Shown here piece by piece: positions 1-9,006 of a DNA stretch of 34,312 nt. The notes below the pieces were generated by a model that was not told the DNA's origin, did not search any database, and worked only from the letters and a program-made list of their open reading frames with translations. Each line of letters starts with the position of its first letter. Position 1 is the first letter of the stretch. The translations under genes were made by a program, and so were the position numbers. The stretch comes from Candidatus Planktophila sp. (GTDB taxonomy: Bacteria > Actinomycetota > Actinomycetes > Nanopelagicales > Nanopelagicaceae). The stretch covers positions 1-34,312 of the forward strand of contig SHUV01000007.1 of the NCBI GenBank assembly GCA_009694515.1, written 5' to 3'.

Positions 1-647
1 TTTTCATCAAGCCAATTTAAAAATGAGGTGGGGTTTAAAACTGCCTTTGTCTCTTGATAGAGGAAGGATTTGTTGGCACTGCCGCCGCCTTTAGCAATAA
101 ACAAGAAGTTGTACTCATCAGGGTGCTCACTATCTGCATAAATCTCAATTTGAGCCGGCAAGTTATTGCCGGTGTTCTTCTCTTCCCAGGTTGTGGTGGG
201 AGCCATTTGTGAATATCGCAGGTTTAACTTGGTAAATGCGTCATAGACCCCTTGGGCAAGTGCGACTTCATCTTTTGAACTAGTTAATACGTATTGCCCC
301 TTCTTGCCCATAATCAGGGCAGTGCCGGTGTCTTGGCACATCGGCAAGATTCCACCGGCTGCAATATTGGCGTTTTTAAGTAAGTCCAGTGCCACGAAGC
401 GATCATTAGCTGAGGCTTCGGGATCGGTGAGAATCTTTGAGAGTTGTTGCAGATGCTCACTGCGTAAGTAATGCGAAATATCGTGCATCGCTGTCTCGGT
501 GAGCAGGGTGAGTGCCTCGGCTGTGATGTGAAGAAATTGCTTATCCCCTATTTTCTCAACGCTCACGCCCTCTTTGGTCAAAAGGCGGTACTTGGTTGTA
601 TCTGGCCCAATTGGAAGCATGTCGGTGTATGAAAAAGTTGGAACCAC
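1..647 (-). CDS. Class I fumarate hydratase, N-terminal part (cut by window edge)
   Basis: This is the first 215 residues of an iron-sulfur (class I) fumarase, which interconverts fumarate and malate in the TCA cycle in the cytoplasm. I read it from a GTG at 645-647, giving [14 protein letters not shown]. The diagnostic stretches are [10 protein letters not shown], whose Cys is a [4Fe-4S] ligand in the family, and [17 protein letters not shown], which lies in the substrate region. The reading frame stays open to position 1, so the rest of this roughly 550-residue family protein lies outside the window. The GTG follows the xseB stop codon directly, with no spacer, and a GGAG-like Shine-Dalgarno sits in the last xseB codons (GAGGAGAAG). 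This implies translational coupling in an xseA-xseB-fumarase operon. Fumarase next to xseAB is familiar in Actinobacteria. Family call is firm; the exact start is likely. Confidence 0.93.
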   Translation of the reverse strand, partial: MVPTFSYTDMLPIGPDTTKYRLLTKEGVSVEKIGDKQFLHITAEALTLLTETAMHDISHYLRSEHLQQLSKILTDPEASANDRFVALDLLKNANIAAGGILPMCQDTGTALIMGKKGQYVLTSSKDEVALAQGVYDAFTKLNLRYSQMAPTTTWEEKNTGNNLPAQIEIYADSEHPDEYNFLFIAKGGGSANKSFLYQETKAVLNPTSFLNWLDE

Positions 648-869
648 TTACTTCTCCTCAGACTTAGCAGAACTCTTTGCCGCGTCTAACTTCTTCTTGG
701 CGCCATCAAGCCATTGCTGACAGATCTTTGCTAACTCTTCCCCACGCTCCCATAACTTCAGTGACTCTTCCAGGGTTGCACTGCCATCTTCTAGTGATTC
801 AACGATCTCGGCCAGCTCATCACGAGCTGCTTCATAGGAGGGCGGTGCATCTTTAGCGGCCATGAGCAC
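648..869 (-). CDS. xseB: Exodeoxyribonuclease VII small subunit
   Basis: Small subunit of exonuclease VII, which with XseA degrades single-stranded DNA to oligonucleotides. The 73-residue product has the typical size and the family core: YEAARDELAEIVESLEDG followed by LEESLKLWERGEELAKICQQWL, then a Lys/Ala-rich tail. The tail is usual for XseB helical hairpins. The start is either the GTG at 867-869 (MLMAAKD), with AGAGAG about 6 nt upstream, or the ATG at 861-863 (MAAKD), which would be 71 residues. The gene lies 17 nt after xseA and abuts the fumarase start, so the three genes are probably cotranscribed from the xseA promoter. Confidence 0.93.
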   Translation of the reverse strand: MLMAAKDAPPSYEAARDELAEIVESLEDGSATLEESLKLWERGEELAKICQQWLDGAKKKLDAAKSSAKSEEK

Positions 870-886
870 AATCTACTCTCTTGTAG

Positions 887-2092
887 TTATTCGGGAGAAC
901 TAACGGTGGCTGCGGTCTCACCTTTTGCCACGCGAATGCGCAAACGAGTGCCCACCTTCACCTTTGTGGCATCGCGCAGGATTGCGCCATCTGCTAACTG
1001 CACCACCGAATACCCACGGTCCATCGTTGATTGTGGCGAGAGCGAACGTAGGTGGGCGCGCACTCCGGCCAGCTCTTTCTTCTCAATTTCAATAATCGAT
1101 GCAAAGCTGCGAATAGATCTATCTCGCAGCGCCTTTATCTCATCGCGGCGGGAAGTCACCATCAGATGCGGGTCTTTCATCACCGGGCGGTTTCGTAATT
1201 GAGCAATTAGATTGATCTCATAGCCAACAGTGGAGACCAAGGTCCGATACATGCGATCTCGTATCTTTTCGATATCGCTAATTTCTTGCGCAATATCTGG
1301 CACCACGCGCTTGGCGGCATCGGTGGGAGTAGAAGCGCGGTAGTCGGCGACATAATCAAGAAGTGGCGCATCTTTCTCATGGCCGATGGCGCTGACAATT
1401 GGTGTGGTGCACTGCGATGCGAGTCGAACCAGTGACTCATCACTAAAAGGAAGTAGGTCTTCAAAGGAGCCACCACCACGAGTAATGATGATGACATCCA
1501 CATCCGGGTCATCCTCAAGTTCTTTCAGTGCTGCTGACACTTCAACCACAGCGGCGGCGCCTTGAACTGCCACTTCTCGAATTTCAAATTCAACTGCCGG
1601 CCAGCGCCGGCGGGCATTTTCCACCACATCTTTTTCTGCATCGGTATTGCGACCACAGATCAACCCAACTTTTCGTGGCAACCGTGGCAGTGCAATCTTT
1701 CTACTCTCACTAAATAATCCTTCGGCCGCTAACTTCTCTTTTAGCGCCTCTAAACGAGCAAGCAGTTCGCCCACACCCACTTGGCTAATCTCTTTGGCAG
1801 ACATTGTCAGTGAGCCGTTTTTAGTAAACCAGGAAGGCTTGGCATAGATCACAACACGCGCATTAGCAGGCAGTGGTTGCACGCTGGCTAATACTGATTT
1901 GTGACACATCACAGAAAGGCTCATATCTGCACTGGTATCGCGTAGTCGCATAAATGCCATGCCACCACTACGTTCATTGAGTTCTGAAATCTCGCCCTCA
2001 ATCCAGATTGGGCCAAGCCGATCCACATACTCTTTTATAGCTTCTGAGACCACGCGCACTGGCGCCGGGGCTTCTCGTGAAGTTTCGAACAT
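887..2092 (-). CDS. xseA: Exodeoxyribonuclease VII large subunit
   Basis: Catalytic subunit of exonuclease VII, 401 residues, a normal length. The N-terminal OB-fold region ([20 protein letters not shown]) precedes the catalytic domain, where I see [21 protein letters not shown], the Gly-rich loop [14 protein letters not shown] and [20 protein letters not shown], all typical of the family. The C-terminal part is a long helical stretch ending in the conserved [17 protein letters not shown] segment. The ATG at 2090-2092 lies 6 nt from a TAGGCT -10 hexamer on the same strand (2099-2104) with no Shine-Dalgarno, which suggests a leaderless mRNA. The gene is divergent from ispH. Confidence 0.97.
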   Translation of the reverse strand: MFETSREAPAPVRVVSEAIKEYVDRLGPIWIEGEISELNERSGGMAFMRLRDTSADMSLSVMCHKSVLASVQPLPANARVVIYAKPSWFTKNGSLTMSAKEISQVGVGELLARLEALKEKLAAEGLFSESRKIALPRLPRKVGLICGRNTDAEKDVVENARRRWPAVEFEIREVAVQGAAAVVEVSAALKELEDDPDVDVIIITRGGGSFEDLLPFSDESLVRLASQCTTPIVSAIGHEKDAPLLDYVADYRASTPTDAAKRVVPDIAQEISDIEKIRDRMYRTLVSTVGYEINLIAQLRNRPVMKDPHLMVTSRRDEIKALRDRSIRSFASIIEIEKKELAGVRAHLRSLSPQSTMDRGYSVVQLADGAILRDATKVKVGTRLRIRVAKGETAATVSSPE

Positions 2093-2098
2093 GGGGTG

Positions 2099-2111
2099 AG
2101 CCTATTAGACT
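2099..2111. promoter_or_regulatory. Mirror-image divergent -10 elements for xseA and ispH
   Basis: The minus strand carries TAGGCT (plus-strand AGCCTA, 2099-2104), 6 nt from the xseA ATG. The plus strand carries TAGACT (2106-2111), 7 nt from the ispH ATG at 2119. The two TAnnnT hexamers face away from each other and are separated by one base (2105). Each is placed so that transcription would begin at or next to the start codon. Only 26 nt separate the two genes, so polymerase binding for one must exclude the other. Promoter function is inferred from motif and spacing. Confidence 0.6.
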
Positions 2112-2118
2112 GCCCCTT

Positions 2119-3069
2119 ATGAGTAGAAGAGTTCTCTTAGCCGCGCCTCGTGGCTATTGCGCCGGCGTTGATCGCGCAGTGATTGCCGTTGAAAAATCGC
2201 TGGAACTCTATGGCGCTCCGGTCTATGTCCGAAAAGAAATTGTCCACAACAAGCATGTGGTCTCAACTCTAGAAAAGCGCGGCGTCATTTTTGTTAATGA
2301 AACTGATGAAGTGCCAGAGGGTGCGACAGTTGTTTTTTCTGCCCATGGCGTGTCACCTGCGGTGCACGAGCAAGCGGCTGCCCGAAACCTTAAAACCATC
2401 GATGCCACCTGCCCCTTAGTGACCAAGGTGCATAATGAAGTAAAACGTTTTGCCGATGATGAAACTGAGATTCTTCTGATCGGACATATTGGCCACGAAG
2501 AAGTTGAAGGAACTGCTGGTGAAGCACCGGGCAAAGTGCGCGTTGTCGATGGGCTAGATGAAGCCCGCACCATCATTCCCACACCAGGTAAAAAACTAGT
2601 CTGGCTCACTCAGACCACGCTCTCAGTTGATGAAACTATGCAATCTGTTGCCATCCTTAAAGAACGTTTTCCTGAAATTGCCAACCCACCATCAGATGAC
2701 ATCTGTTATGCCACCCAAAATCGTCAAGAAGCAATTAAGGCAATTGCCCCGCAAGCGGATCTGGTTATCGTTGTGGGCTCGACAAATTCATCGAACTCTG
2801 TGCGCCTAGTTGAAGTGGCTTTGGAATATGGAGCAAAAGCTGCCTATCTCGTTGATTATGCAACTGAGGTAAAAGATGAATGGTTTGAAGGTGTGGAAGT
2901 AATCGGTGTGACAAGTGGTGCATCTGTTCCGGAAATACTGGTCAATGACTTACTCAAGTACTTAGATGAACATGGCTATGGCGATGTGGAAGAAGTGCGA
3001 TCATCTGAGGAGACTTTGCTCTTTGCGCTACCGAAAGAGTTACGCGCTGATTTAAAGGCTGCAAAGTAG
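2119..3069 (+). CDS. ispH: 4-hydroxy-3-methylbut-2-enyl diphosphate reductase
   Basis: IspH (LytB) makes isopentenyl and dimethylallyl diphosphate in the last step of the non-mevalonate (MEP) isoprenoid pathway, using a [4Fe-4S] cluster. The cluster Cys residues are visible in [10 protein letters not shown] (Cys14), [14 protein letters not shown] and [13 protein letters not shown]. The substrate residues follow in [11 protein letters not shown] and [10 protein letters not shown] chose the ATG at 2119 ([14 protein letters not shown], 316 residues) rather than an in-frame start at 2077. The longer form adds 14 residues unlike the family, and the 2119 start has a -10 element at the leaderless distance. 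The gene is divergent from xseA and converges with the secreted protein gene that ends at 3110. Confidence 0.97.
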   Translation: MSRRVLLAAPRGYCAGVDRAVIAVEKSLELYGAPVYVRKEIVHNKHVVSTLEKRGVIFVNETDEVPEGATVVFSAHGVSPAVHEQAAARNLKTIDATCPLVTKVHNEVKRFADDETEILLIGHIGHEEVEGTAGEAPGKVRVVDGLDEARTIIPTPGKKLVWLTQTTLSVDETMQSVAILKERFPEIANPPSDDICYATQNRQEAIKAIAPQADLVIVVGSTNSSNSVRLVEVALEYGAKAAYLVDYATEVKDEWFEGVEVIGVTSGASVPEILVNDLLKYLDEHGYGDVEEVRSSEETLLFALPKELRADLKAAK

Positions 3070-3109
3070 AAACCCTCACCGCCCACGATTTCTTAGCTGT
3101 TACTACTTA

Positions 3110-4204
3110 TTAATAACGTGGAATTCTTGCATATTCATTCATGACATGTGGAATACCTTTGGTTTTGTACCAAGTGTCAACCTCTTCTCCATAAATGTTT
3201 TTAAAGGATTGGCGCCAATCGACTTCAAGCGCAAACGTACGCCAGAACTCCATCATTTTTTCGAAACCACCATCTGCCATTAATACCTCTGAGAGAAGTA
3301 ATCCGGCCCCATAAGCAAATCGATATTTAAAGTCACAACCTCCACTGAAATTACCTTCAAGGCTTTTTAAGTGCGTAAACCATTGGGAATCAGTAAATTT
3401 TCTTATCTCTACACTACCTCCCTGGTATGCATTCATTTCCGATCTCTTAGCTTCGTCGTACACGCGTAGACCATATTTTTCAGTTGTCTGAAAGATTCCA
3501 AATAGATTTGCAGTACCTTCACGCAACCAACATGGCATTTGATCCGTACGATTCTTAGTGAGCTGTTGCTGAACTATATGAACATTTTCGTGAGGAATCA
3601 TTGAATCAGGCACTATTGGACGAGTTGAGCTTCGAAAAAATGAGAGATGGCTAGGACCTTCTTGGGATGGCACAGATCCAGCATTTAATTGACTACCTTC
3701 TCTGTCAAGCCGCCCTTGATATTCGCGTGCTGTATACCCATTTATATCCAAGTCATAAGTTTTCCACCCGTTAACCAACCACTCCAGTTCTTTTTCTGTG
3801 GCATAAAAAATATTGAATAATTCTGTTCCATCATAAACACTTGTCCAATACTCCATAGAGAAATTCAATTCTGACTCTATTTTTTCTTTATAAGCTTGAA
3901 TTGCGTTAGGGGAGTAGTGGTATCTAAAGAGGTTTTTAACGGGCTTAGGTAACATCGCCTTCTTCATATTTGCGATAGAGAGTGATTGAACCGATTGTTT
4001 TGTTGTTGTTTGAACTTTCACACCTTTATTCCAAGCCAATTTCTTTCCAGTTTTTACACATGTATAGGTTTTACCCTTAACCACCTCAGTAATTCCTACT
4101 TTATTGCATTTAGCGCCTGCTTTAGCCGCAGCGTTTGCTGGCATAAGGGGAATTGATAGAAAAAAAGAAAGTATCGATAAGAATGCAATGAGCTTCTTAG
4201 TCAT
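3110..4204 (-). CDS. Secreted gluzincin-like metallopeptidase (peptidase MA-like), uncharacterised
   Basis: I do not recognise a named gene. The 364-residue product begins with a Sec signal peptide (MTKKLIAFLSILSFFLSIPL, likely cut after PANA at residue 26). Next comes a short module, KCNKVGITEVVKGKTYTCVK (residues 32-51), with two Cys residues and the look of a small surface or cell-wall module. The C-terminal half holds an intact zinc-protease motif: HENVH (His205, Glu206, His209), then Glu229 in WLREGTANLF, giving HExxH-x19-E as in gluzincins. The predicted role is an exported metallopeptidase; the substrate is unknown. By eye the coding region is richer in A+T than its neighbours. It appears to have its own promoter (TAGGCT at 4211-4216) and to stand alone. 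Confidence 0.75.
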   Translation of the reverse strand: MTKKLIAFLSILSFFLSIPLMPANAAAKAGAKCNKVGITEVVKGKTYTCVKTGKKLAWNKGVKVQTTTKQSVQSLSIANMKKAMLPKPVKNLFRYHYSPNAIQAYKEKIESELNFSMEYWTSVYDGTELFNIFYATEKELEWLVNGWKTYDLDINGYTAREYQGRLDREGSQLNAGSVPSQEGPSHLSFFRSSTRPIVPDSMIPHENVHIVQQQLTKNRTDQMPCWLREGTANLFGIFQTTEKYGLRVYDEAKRSEMNAYQGGSVEIRKFTDSQWFTHLKSLEGNFSGGCDFKYRFAYGAGLLLSEVLMADGGFEKMMEFWRTFALEVDWRQSFKNIYGEEVDTWYKTKGIPHVMNEYARIPRY

Positions 4205-4210
4205 ATGAAA

Positions 4211-4231
4211 AGCCTATGCGGGAATTAAGTT
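4211..4231 (-). promoter_or_regulatory. Promoter of the secreted metallopeptidase gene, leaderless type
   Basis: On the minus strand TAGGCT (plus-strand 4211-4216) lies 6 nt from the ATG at 4202-4204. There is no Shine-Dalgarno between them, so the mRNA would start at or next to the ATG. An AT-rich stretch with a weak TTGTAA -35-like hexamer lies about 16 nt farther upstream. This is the same TAGGCT hexamer as in front of xseA, ychF and the gene at 25662. Confidence 0.5.
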
Positions 4232-4284
4232 ATTACAAGAGGGTATTGGCCCGTATTTGACCTTTATCCGTTCAGTGCTAAACC

Positions 4285-4704
4285 TTAGGCAGCAGCTGCG
4301 CGCTTAGAAGGGCGGTTCTTCGCCTTCTCGTTTAAGAACATAAACCAGGCATAGAGCGCGCTGATAAGTAGATACGGTGCGACGCTGGCGAGTGAACCAA
4401 TGAAATCGATGCCGACTCTAGATATCGAAAGGCCGTCACTGAGAATTGTCAGCAAGAGAACTGTCGCCCCATAGGCAAGTGGTGGCGTGACCGCTGCAAC
4501 ATAGCGAGTTCCGGTGCGGCCAGAGGCAACACCGCCATAGGTAACTAGGGCGATGATCAGACCAGAGACGATCCCAGGACCAGAGCGAATCCAGACTTCA
4601 AGTGATGTGAAGATAAAGATAAAAAGTGCTTGCAGAAATACCACACCTTGTTTTTTCAGTCCGGGGCCGTTAACGATTGGCTTTCGAATTGGCTGTGTGC
4701 TCAT
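4285..4704 (-). CDS. DUF6542 family membrane protein
   Basis: A 139-residue integral membrane protein with about four predicted transmembrane helices: GVVFLQALFIFIFTSLEVWI, IVSGLIIALVTYGGVA, VAAVTPPLAYGATVLLLTIL and VAPYLLISALYAWFMFL. It ends in a short basic tail, NRPSKRAAAA. It matches the actinobacterial DUF6542 family by length, topology and position next to rmuC and ychF. No function is known to me. It starts 3 nt after the rmuC stop codon, so it is almost certainly cotranscribed with rmuC. Confidence 0.75.
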   Translation of the reverse strand: MSTQPIRKPIVNGPGLKKQGVVFLQALFIFIFTSLEVWIRSGPGIVSGLIIALVTYGGVASGRTGTRYVAAVTPPLAYGATVLLLTILSDGLSISRVGIDFIGSLASVAPYLLISALYAWFMFLNEKAKNRPSKRAAAA

Positions 4705-4707
4705 CTC

Positions 4708-5895
4708 TTACTCCTCTACTACTTCAACATCAATGAAATCATCTTGTGAATCTAAATCTGGGTTATTCAGTGCTCGCACATCTGCCGGAGATTCCGGATA
4801 TTCGATTGCCAGCTTATCTTTATCGCCAGCTACGCCTAGTTTATTGATTCGGCGTGCTGGTGCAAGGACAGTCTTTTCCGCTGTGGGAATGAGATCTTCA
4901 TATGCTTTAGATGTCTGATTAATTGCCTTGCCCACCGCGACAATCTTGGTATGCAAGAGAGTTACATTTTTTAGAAATGTTGCCGCCACCTTGGTGATGT
5001 CATCAGCGTTCTCGGCCAACTTATTACGCGTGAAGATATGTCCCACGGTGCGCAACAGCGCCATCATCGATGTGGGAGTTGCCAGTGTGACACCGACTTT
5101 AAATGCTTTCTCAAGTAGAAGTGGGTCAAGGCGAAGTGATTCTGCCAGTAGCGTCTCAAAGGGAAGGAAGAGCACAACAAAGTCAGGGGAGTTCTGCGAT
5201 TTGTGATAGCCGCGCTTTGCGAGTGCATCGACATGCTTGAGTAAATCCTTAGTATGTAGCAAGAGCAGTTCATCGCGCTGCTCTTGCTCTTCTGTGCCGA
5301 AGGCTTCTAGGAAGCGATCAAAGGGAAACTTAGAGTCGATGAAGAGCTTGGAACCCCCTGGCATTGCCACCGTGATATCGGGAATGCCAGATGAATCTGA
5401 ATCTGTTGTTGAACGCTGTGCCACATACTCATGGCCTTCACGTAACCCTGCTTGTTCCAGAATAAGTTCTAATTGTGCTTCCCCAAATTTTCCACGTGTT
5501 TGCGAACTGGCAAGTGCGCCGGCAATTTTCTTTGTTTCATCAAAGAAGGTGGTCGATGCTTTGCGCATCTCATCGATAGTTCCTACCAATTGCACCTCAG
5601 ATGCAATTCTCTTCTCCGATGCTTCCTGGGCTTGTAAACGCATCCGTTCCACAGTCGCTTTCATCTCTTCCATCTGCGTTGCTATCTTTGTTTCATTCTC
5701 ACTCTTGGCTTCTGCTGCCTTCAGGCGATCATCAGATGCCTTAAGCAGCACCTTCACATCGTTGAGTTCTTGGCTAATCGTTGATGTATTGCCACCGTTT
5801 GCGCCAGATTTAATTCTAGAAATCCACAGCCCAAGTGCGAGCCCAAGTGCGAGGCCGAGAATGAGAGTTATTAAGGTCACCACTGTGCTGGACAT
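4708..5895 (-). CDS. rmuC: DNA recombination protein RmuC
   Basis: RmuC family protein of 395 residues; in E. coli RmuC limits inversions at short inverted repeats, and the fold is nuclease-like. An N-terminal membrane anchor (TLITLILGLALGLALGLWIS) is followed by a coiled coil of about 100 residues rich in Glu, Lys and Ala. The RmuC domain follows, with GKFGEAQLELILEQAGLREG, PDITVAMPGGSKLFIDSKFP, DFVVLFLPFETLLAESL and LATPTSMMALLRTVGHIF. The Cys-free Asp/Glu-rich tail (DSQDDFIDVEVVEE) is ordinary. The gene is divergent from ychF, with 51 nt between the starts, and is followed 3 nt later by the DUF6542 gene. I see no strong Shine-Dalgarno at the ATG. Confidence 0.93.
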   Translation of the reverse strand: MSSTVVTLITLILGLALGLALGLWISRIKSGANGGNTSTISQELNDVKVLLKASDDRLKAAEAKSENETKIATQMEEMKATVERMRLQAQEASEKRIASEVQLVGTIDEMRKASTTFFDETKKIAGALASSQTRGKFGEAQLELILEQAGLREGHEYVAQRSTTDSDSSGIPDITVAMPGGSKLFIDSKFPFDRFLEAFGTEEQEQRDELLLLHTKDLLKHVDALAKRGYHKSQNSPDFVVLFLPFETLLAESLRLDPLLLEKAFKVGVTLATPTSMMALLRTVGHIFTRNKLAENADDITKVAATFLKNVTLLHTKIVAVGKAINQTSKAYEDLIPTAEKTVLAPARRINKLGVAGDKDKLAIEYPESPADVRALNNPDLDSQDDFIDVEVVEE

Positions 5896-5931
5896 GGGGC
5901 AATCGTGGCAGGAGGCACTGACAATCCCCCG

Positions 5932-5937
5932 TAGGCT
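5932..5937 (+). promoter_or_regulatory. Candidate -10 element for ychF-typA
   Basis: TAGGCT lies 9 nt upstream of the ychF ATG at 5947, matching the hexamer found in front of other genes in this window. No Shine-Dalgarno lies between it and the ATG, so the transcript would have a leader of at most a few nucleotides. Confidence 0.45.
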
Positions 5938-5946
5938 GTCCTACTT

Positions 5947-7020
5947 ATGAGCCTCTCAATTGGAATCGTCGGCCTGCCGAATGTCGGAAAGTCGACCCTC
6001 TTTAATGCTCTGACCAAGAACAATGTCTTAGCCGCTAACTATCCCTTTGCCACGATCGAGCCCAATGTTGGCGTCGTGGGCGTTCCGGATGAGCGGTTAG
6101 CAAAGCTGGCCACCATCTTTACTTCGGAAAAGCTACTGCCGGCCGCACTCTCCTTCGTCGATATTGCCGGAATTGTGAAGGGTGCCTCCGTTGGCGCCGG
6201 CCTTGGAAATAAGTTTCTTGCCAATATTCGCGAGACCGATGCCATCTGCCAAGTTATCCGCGTCTTTACCGATGGCGATGTTGTTCACGTCGATGGCCGC
6301 ATCGATCCTGCTAGTGACATGGAAACAATCAACATGGAACTTGCGCTCGCAGATTTACAAACTATTGAGAAAGCGATTCCTCGGCTTGAGAAAGAAGCGC
6401 GAGTTTCAAAGGAGAAAGCCCCGGTTTTAGCGGCGGTCAAGGAAGCCAATGAGTGGCTGCAATCGGGCAAACCACTTTCCCAGTCAAAGATTGATCGCGA
6501 ACTTTTGCATGAACTTCACCTGCTCACTGCCAAACCATTTCTTTATGTCTTTAACGTTGATGCGGCAGAGCTTGCTGACCTTGAACTGCGCACGAAGTTA
6601 TCAGCCCTGGTTGCGCCAGCAGAGGCGATCTTTCTCGATGCCAAGACTGAGGCCGAACTTGCTGAACTCTCCGATGAAGATGCACTCGAACTTTTACAAG
6701 CAATCGGTCTTACTGAACCAGGGCTAGCCACTCTTGCCCGAGTTGGTTTTGCTACCTTAGGACTACAGACTTATTTAACTGCCGGTCCAAAAGAGACGCG
6801 CGCTTGGACCATACATAAAGGTGACACCGCACCGATGGCGGCCGGCGTCATTCACACAGATTTCCAAAAAGGTTTCATTAAAGCTGAAATCGTCTCTTTT
6901 GCCGACTTGGTAGAAGCGGGCACAATGACGGAAGCGAAAGCTAAAGGCAAAGTGCGGATGGAAGGTAAGGAATACATCATGCAAGACGGAGACGTAGTGG
7001 AGTTCAGATTCAATGTCTAA
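5947..7020 (+). CDS. ychF: Redox-responsive ATPase/GTPase YchF (Obg-related)
   Basis: YchF (OLA1 family) is a universally conserved P-loop protein that binds ribosomes and, in other bacteria, prefers ATP. The 357-residue product has the G1 loop [15 protein letters not shown] (residues 8-22), the switch region [14 protein letters not shown], the G3 segment [12 protein letters not shown] and the YchF-type base-recognition stretch FNVDAAEL in place of NKxD. It ends in a TGS domain ([20 protein letters not shown] onwards) with the family signature KGFIKAEIV and the tail [11 protein letters not shown]. Its stop codon lies inside the start of typA (8-nt overlap), so the two are translationally coupled. 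Confidence 0.96.
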   Translation: MSLSIGIVGLPNVGKSTLFNALTKNNVLAANYPFATIEPNVGVVGVPDERLAKLATIFTSEKLLPAALSFVDIAGIVKGASVGAGLGNKFLANIRETDAICQVIRVFTDGDVVHVDGRIDPASDMETINMELALADLQTIEKAIPRLEKEARVSKEKAPVLAAVKEANEWLQSGKPLSQSKIDRELLHELHLLTAKPFLYVFNVDAAELADLELRTKLSALVAPAEAIFLDAKTEAELAELSDEDALELLQAIGLTEPGLATLARVGFATLGLQTYLTAGPKETRAWTIHKGDTAPMAAGVIHTDFQKGFIKAEIVSFADLVEAGTMTEAKAKGKVRMEGKEYIMQDGDVVEFRFNV

Positions 7021-8941
7021 TAGCCCAGCACTTAATACCGCCAGAGCACGCCTTAATCAGGCTCACCTCAAGGATCTTCCAAAGAAGACCCGTGACAACC
7101 TTCGCAACGTTGCGATCATTGCTCACGTTGACCATGGAAAGACCACACTCGTTGATGCGATGTTGTGGCAATCCGGAGCTTTCGCTGCTTATAAGAAGCA
7201 AGAAGAAGGCCAAGACCGCATGATGGATTCAATGGATCTAGAACGTGAAAAGGGCATCACAATTCTTGCCAAGAACACTTCGGTAAGACGTGGTGACACC
7301 ATCATCAACATCATTGACACACCAGGCCACGCAGATTTCGGTGGCGAGGTTGAACGTGGTCTAGAGATGGTCGATGGCGTTATCTTGCTCGTCGATGCCT
7401 CTGAAGGTCCACTGCCACAAACACGTTTCGTATTGCGCAAAGCGCTGCAGAAGAATCTTCCGGTCATCCTTCTTATTAATAAGGTGGACCGCCCCGATTC
7501 ACGAATTGCCGAAGTTGTTGATGAGGCTTACGCACTCTTTCTTGATCTAGATGCCAATGAAGACCAAATTGAATTTCCGGTTGTCTATGCATCAGCTAAG
7601 GCAGGTCGCGCTTCCCTGACACGTCCCGCAGATGGTGGAATGCCAGTTGAAGAAAACCTTGATGTTCTCTTTGACACCATCTTCGCAACAATTCCAGCTC
7701 CTGTTTATCACGAAGGCGCGCCCCTTCAGGCGCACGTGACAAACCTTGACTCATCACCATTTCTTGGTCGCCTGGCGCTCTGCCGCGTGCACGAAGGTGT
7801 GATCAAAAAAGGCCAAACTGTTTCTTGGATTAAAACAGATGGCAGCATTGAACGGGTAAAGATTTCCGAGTTACTTATGACCGAAGCACTCGAGCGGGTT
7901 CCAGCACTGGAAGCTAATCCCGGAGACATCATTGCCGTGGCCGGTATTGAGACAATTACCTTGGGTGAAACACTGGCAGACCTAGAAAACCCTCATCAAT
8001 TACCACTTATTACAGTGGACGAGCCATCAATTTCTATGACCATCGGTATCAACACCTCACCACTAGCGGGCAAGAGCGGCAAGATGCTTACTGCGCGCCA
8101 GGTTAAAGATCGTCTTGATAAAGAGCTCGTCGGTAACGTCTCACTGCGTGTTCTTACTACCGAACGTCCTGATACGTGGGAAGTTCAAGGCCGCGGTGAA
8201 CTTCAGCTGGCTGTGCTTGTTGAAATCATGAAGCGCGAAAGTTTTGAACTCACAGTGGGTAAGCCACAGGTTGTTACCAAGATGATTGATGGAAAACTTC
8301 ACGAACCAATGGAGCGCTTATCTATTGATGCCCCAGAAGATTACTTGGGTGTGCTCACCCAGCTGATGGCGCTACGTAAGGGTCGCATGGAACAAATGGT
8401 CAATCACGGAACCGGTTGGATTCGACTTGATTACAAAGTTCCATCACGTGGTCTGATTGGTTTCCGTACTGAGTTCCTTACTGAAACTCGCGGTACAGGT
8501 TTGCTTCACCATGTCTTTGATTCATATGAGCCATGGTTTGGTGAACTTCGCACCCGTGGCACAGGATCCCTTGTCTCAGATCGCATCGGCGCCGTGACCT
8601 CATATGCACTAGCTGGAATTCAAGAACGAGGATCTATCTTCGTTGAACCCGGAGATGAAGTCTATGAAGGCATGGTCATCGGTGAGAACTCACGTTCTGA
8701 TGATATGGATGTCAACTGTGTGCGCGAAAAGAAACTTACCAATATGCGTGCTTCCGGTACTGATGATTCAGAGAAGTTGATTCCACCTAAGAAGCTCAAT
8801 ATGGAAGGCGCCCTTGAGTACTGCCGCGAAGATGAATGCGTGGAGGTAACTCCAGCTGTTGTTCGTATTCGTAAAGTGGTGCTCGACGGGCCAGAGCGCG
8901 CTCGAGCCACATCTCGAGCAAAGAAGAATAATCAGAGCTAA
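7013..8941 (+). CDS. typA: Ribosome-associated GTPase TypA/BipA
   Basis: TypA/BipA is an EF-G-like translational GTPase that acts on the ribosome and supports growth in cold or stress. The 642-residue product has all the GTPase motifs: AHVDHGKTTL (G1), the switch MDLEREKGITILAK, DTPGHADFGGEVERGL (G3) and NKVDRPD (G4). The EF-G-like domains II, III and V follow, then the TypA-specific C-terminal domain (RGTGLLHHVFDSYEPWFGE, NMRASGTDDSEKL and the CREDECVEVTP region). It overlaps ychF by 8 nt. The first 30 residues before RDNLRNVAIIAHVDHG are a little longer than in many homologues, but no better start is visible. Confidence 0.96.
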   Translation: MSNSPALNTARARLNQAHLKDLPKKTRDNLRNVAIIAHVDHGKTTLVDAMLWQSGAFAAYKKQEEGQDRMMDSMDLEREKGITILAKNTSVRRGDTIINIIDTPGHADFGGEVERGLEMVDGVILLVDASEGPLPQTRFVLRKALQKNLPVILLINKVDRPDSRIAEVVDEAYALFLDLDANEDQIEFPVVYASAKAGRASLTRPADGGMPVEENLDVLFDTIFATIPAPVYHEGAPLQAHVTNLDSSPFLGRLALCRVHEGVIKKGQTVSWIKTDGSIERVKISELLMTEALERVPALEANPGDIIAVAGIETITLGETLADLENPHQLPLITVDEPSISMTIGINTSPLAGKSGKMLTARQVKDRLDKELVGNVSLRVLTTERPDTWEVQGRGELQLAVLVEIMKRESFELTVGKPQVVTKMIDGKLHEPMERLSIDAPEDYLGVLTQLMALRKGRMEQMVNHGTGWIRLDYKVPSRGLIGFRTEFLTETRGTGLLHHVFDSYEPWFGELRTRGTGSLVSDRIGAVTSYALAGIQERGSIFVEPGDEVYEGMVIGENSRSDDMDVNCVREKKLTNMRASGTDDSEKLIPPKKLNMEGALEYCREDECVEVTPAVVRIRKVVLDGPERARATSRAKKNNQS

Positions 8942-9006
8942 TTGACCAGGGCTAATTCATCTTGGGCTCACGTGACTTGTCACCGCCGTAGGGTTAAATA
9001 GCAACT

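Noticed and set aside
2077..2118. N-terminal extension of ispH (start at 2077)
   Set aside because: It would overlap the xseA start and the predicted -10; [14 protein letters not shown] at 2119 is the family-like start.
3070..3109. Terminator between ispH and the secreted peptidase gene
   Set aside because: The 40-nt gap has no convincing stem-loop or T tract.
5237..5950. Open frame of 237 codons on the plus strand opposite rmuC
   Set aside because: It is antisense to a clear RmuC domain, its product is Ser/Arg-rich with no recognisable motif, and it would run past the ychF start. It is a shadow of rmuC codon use.
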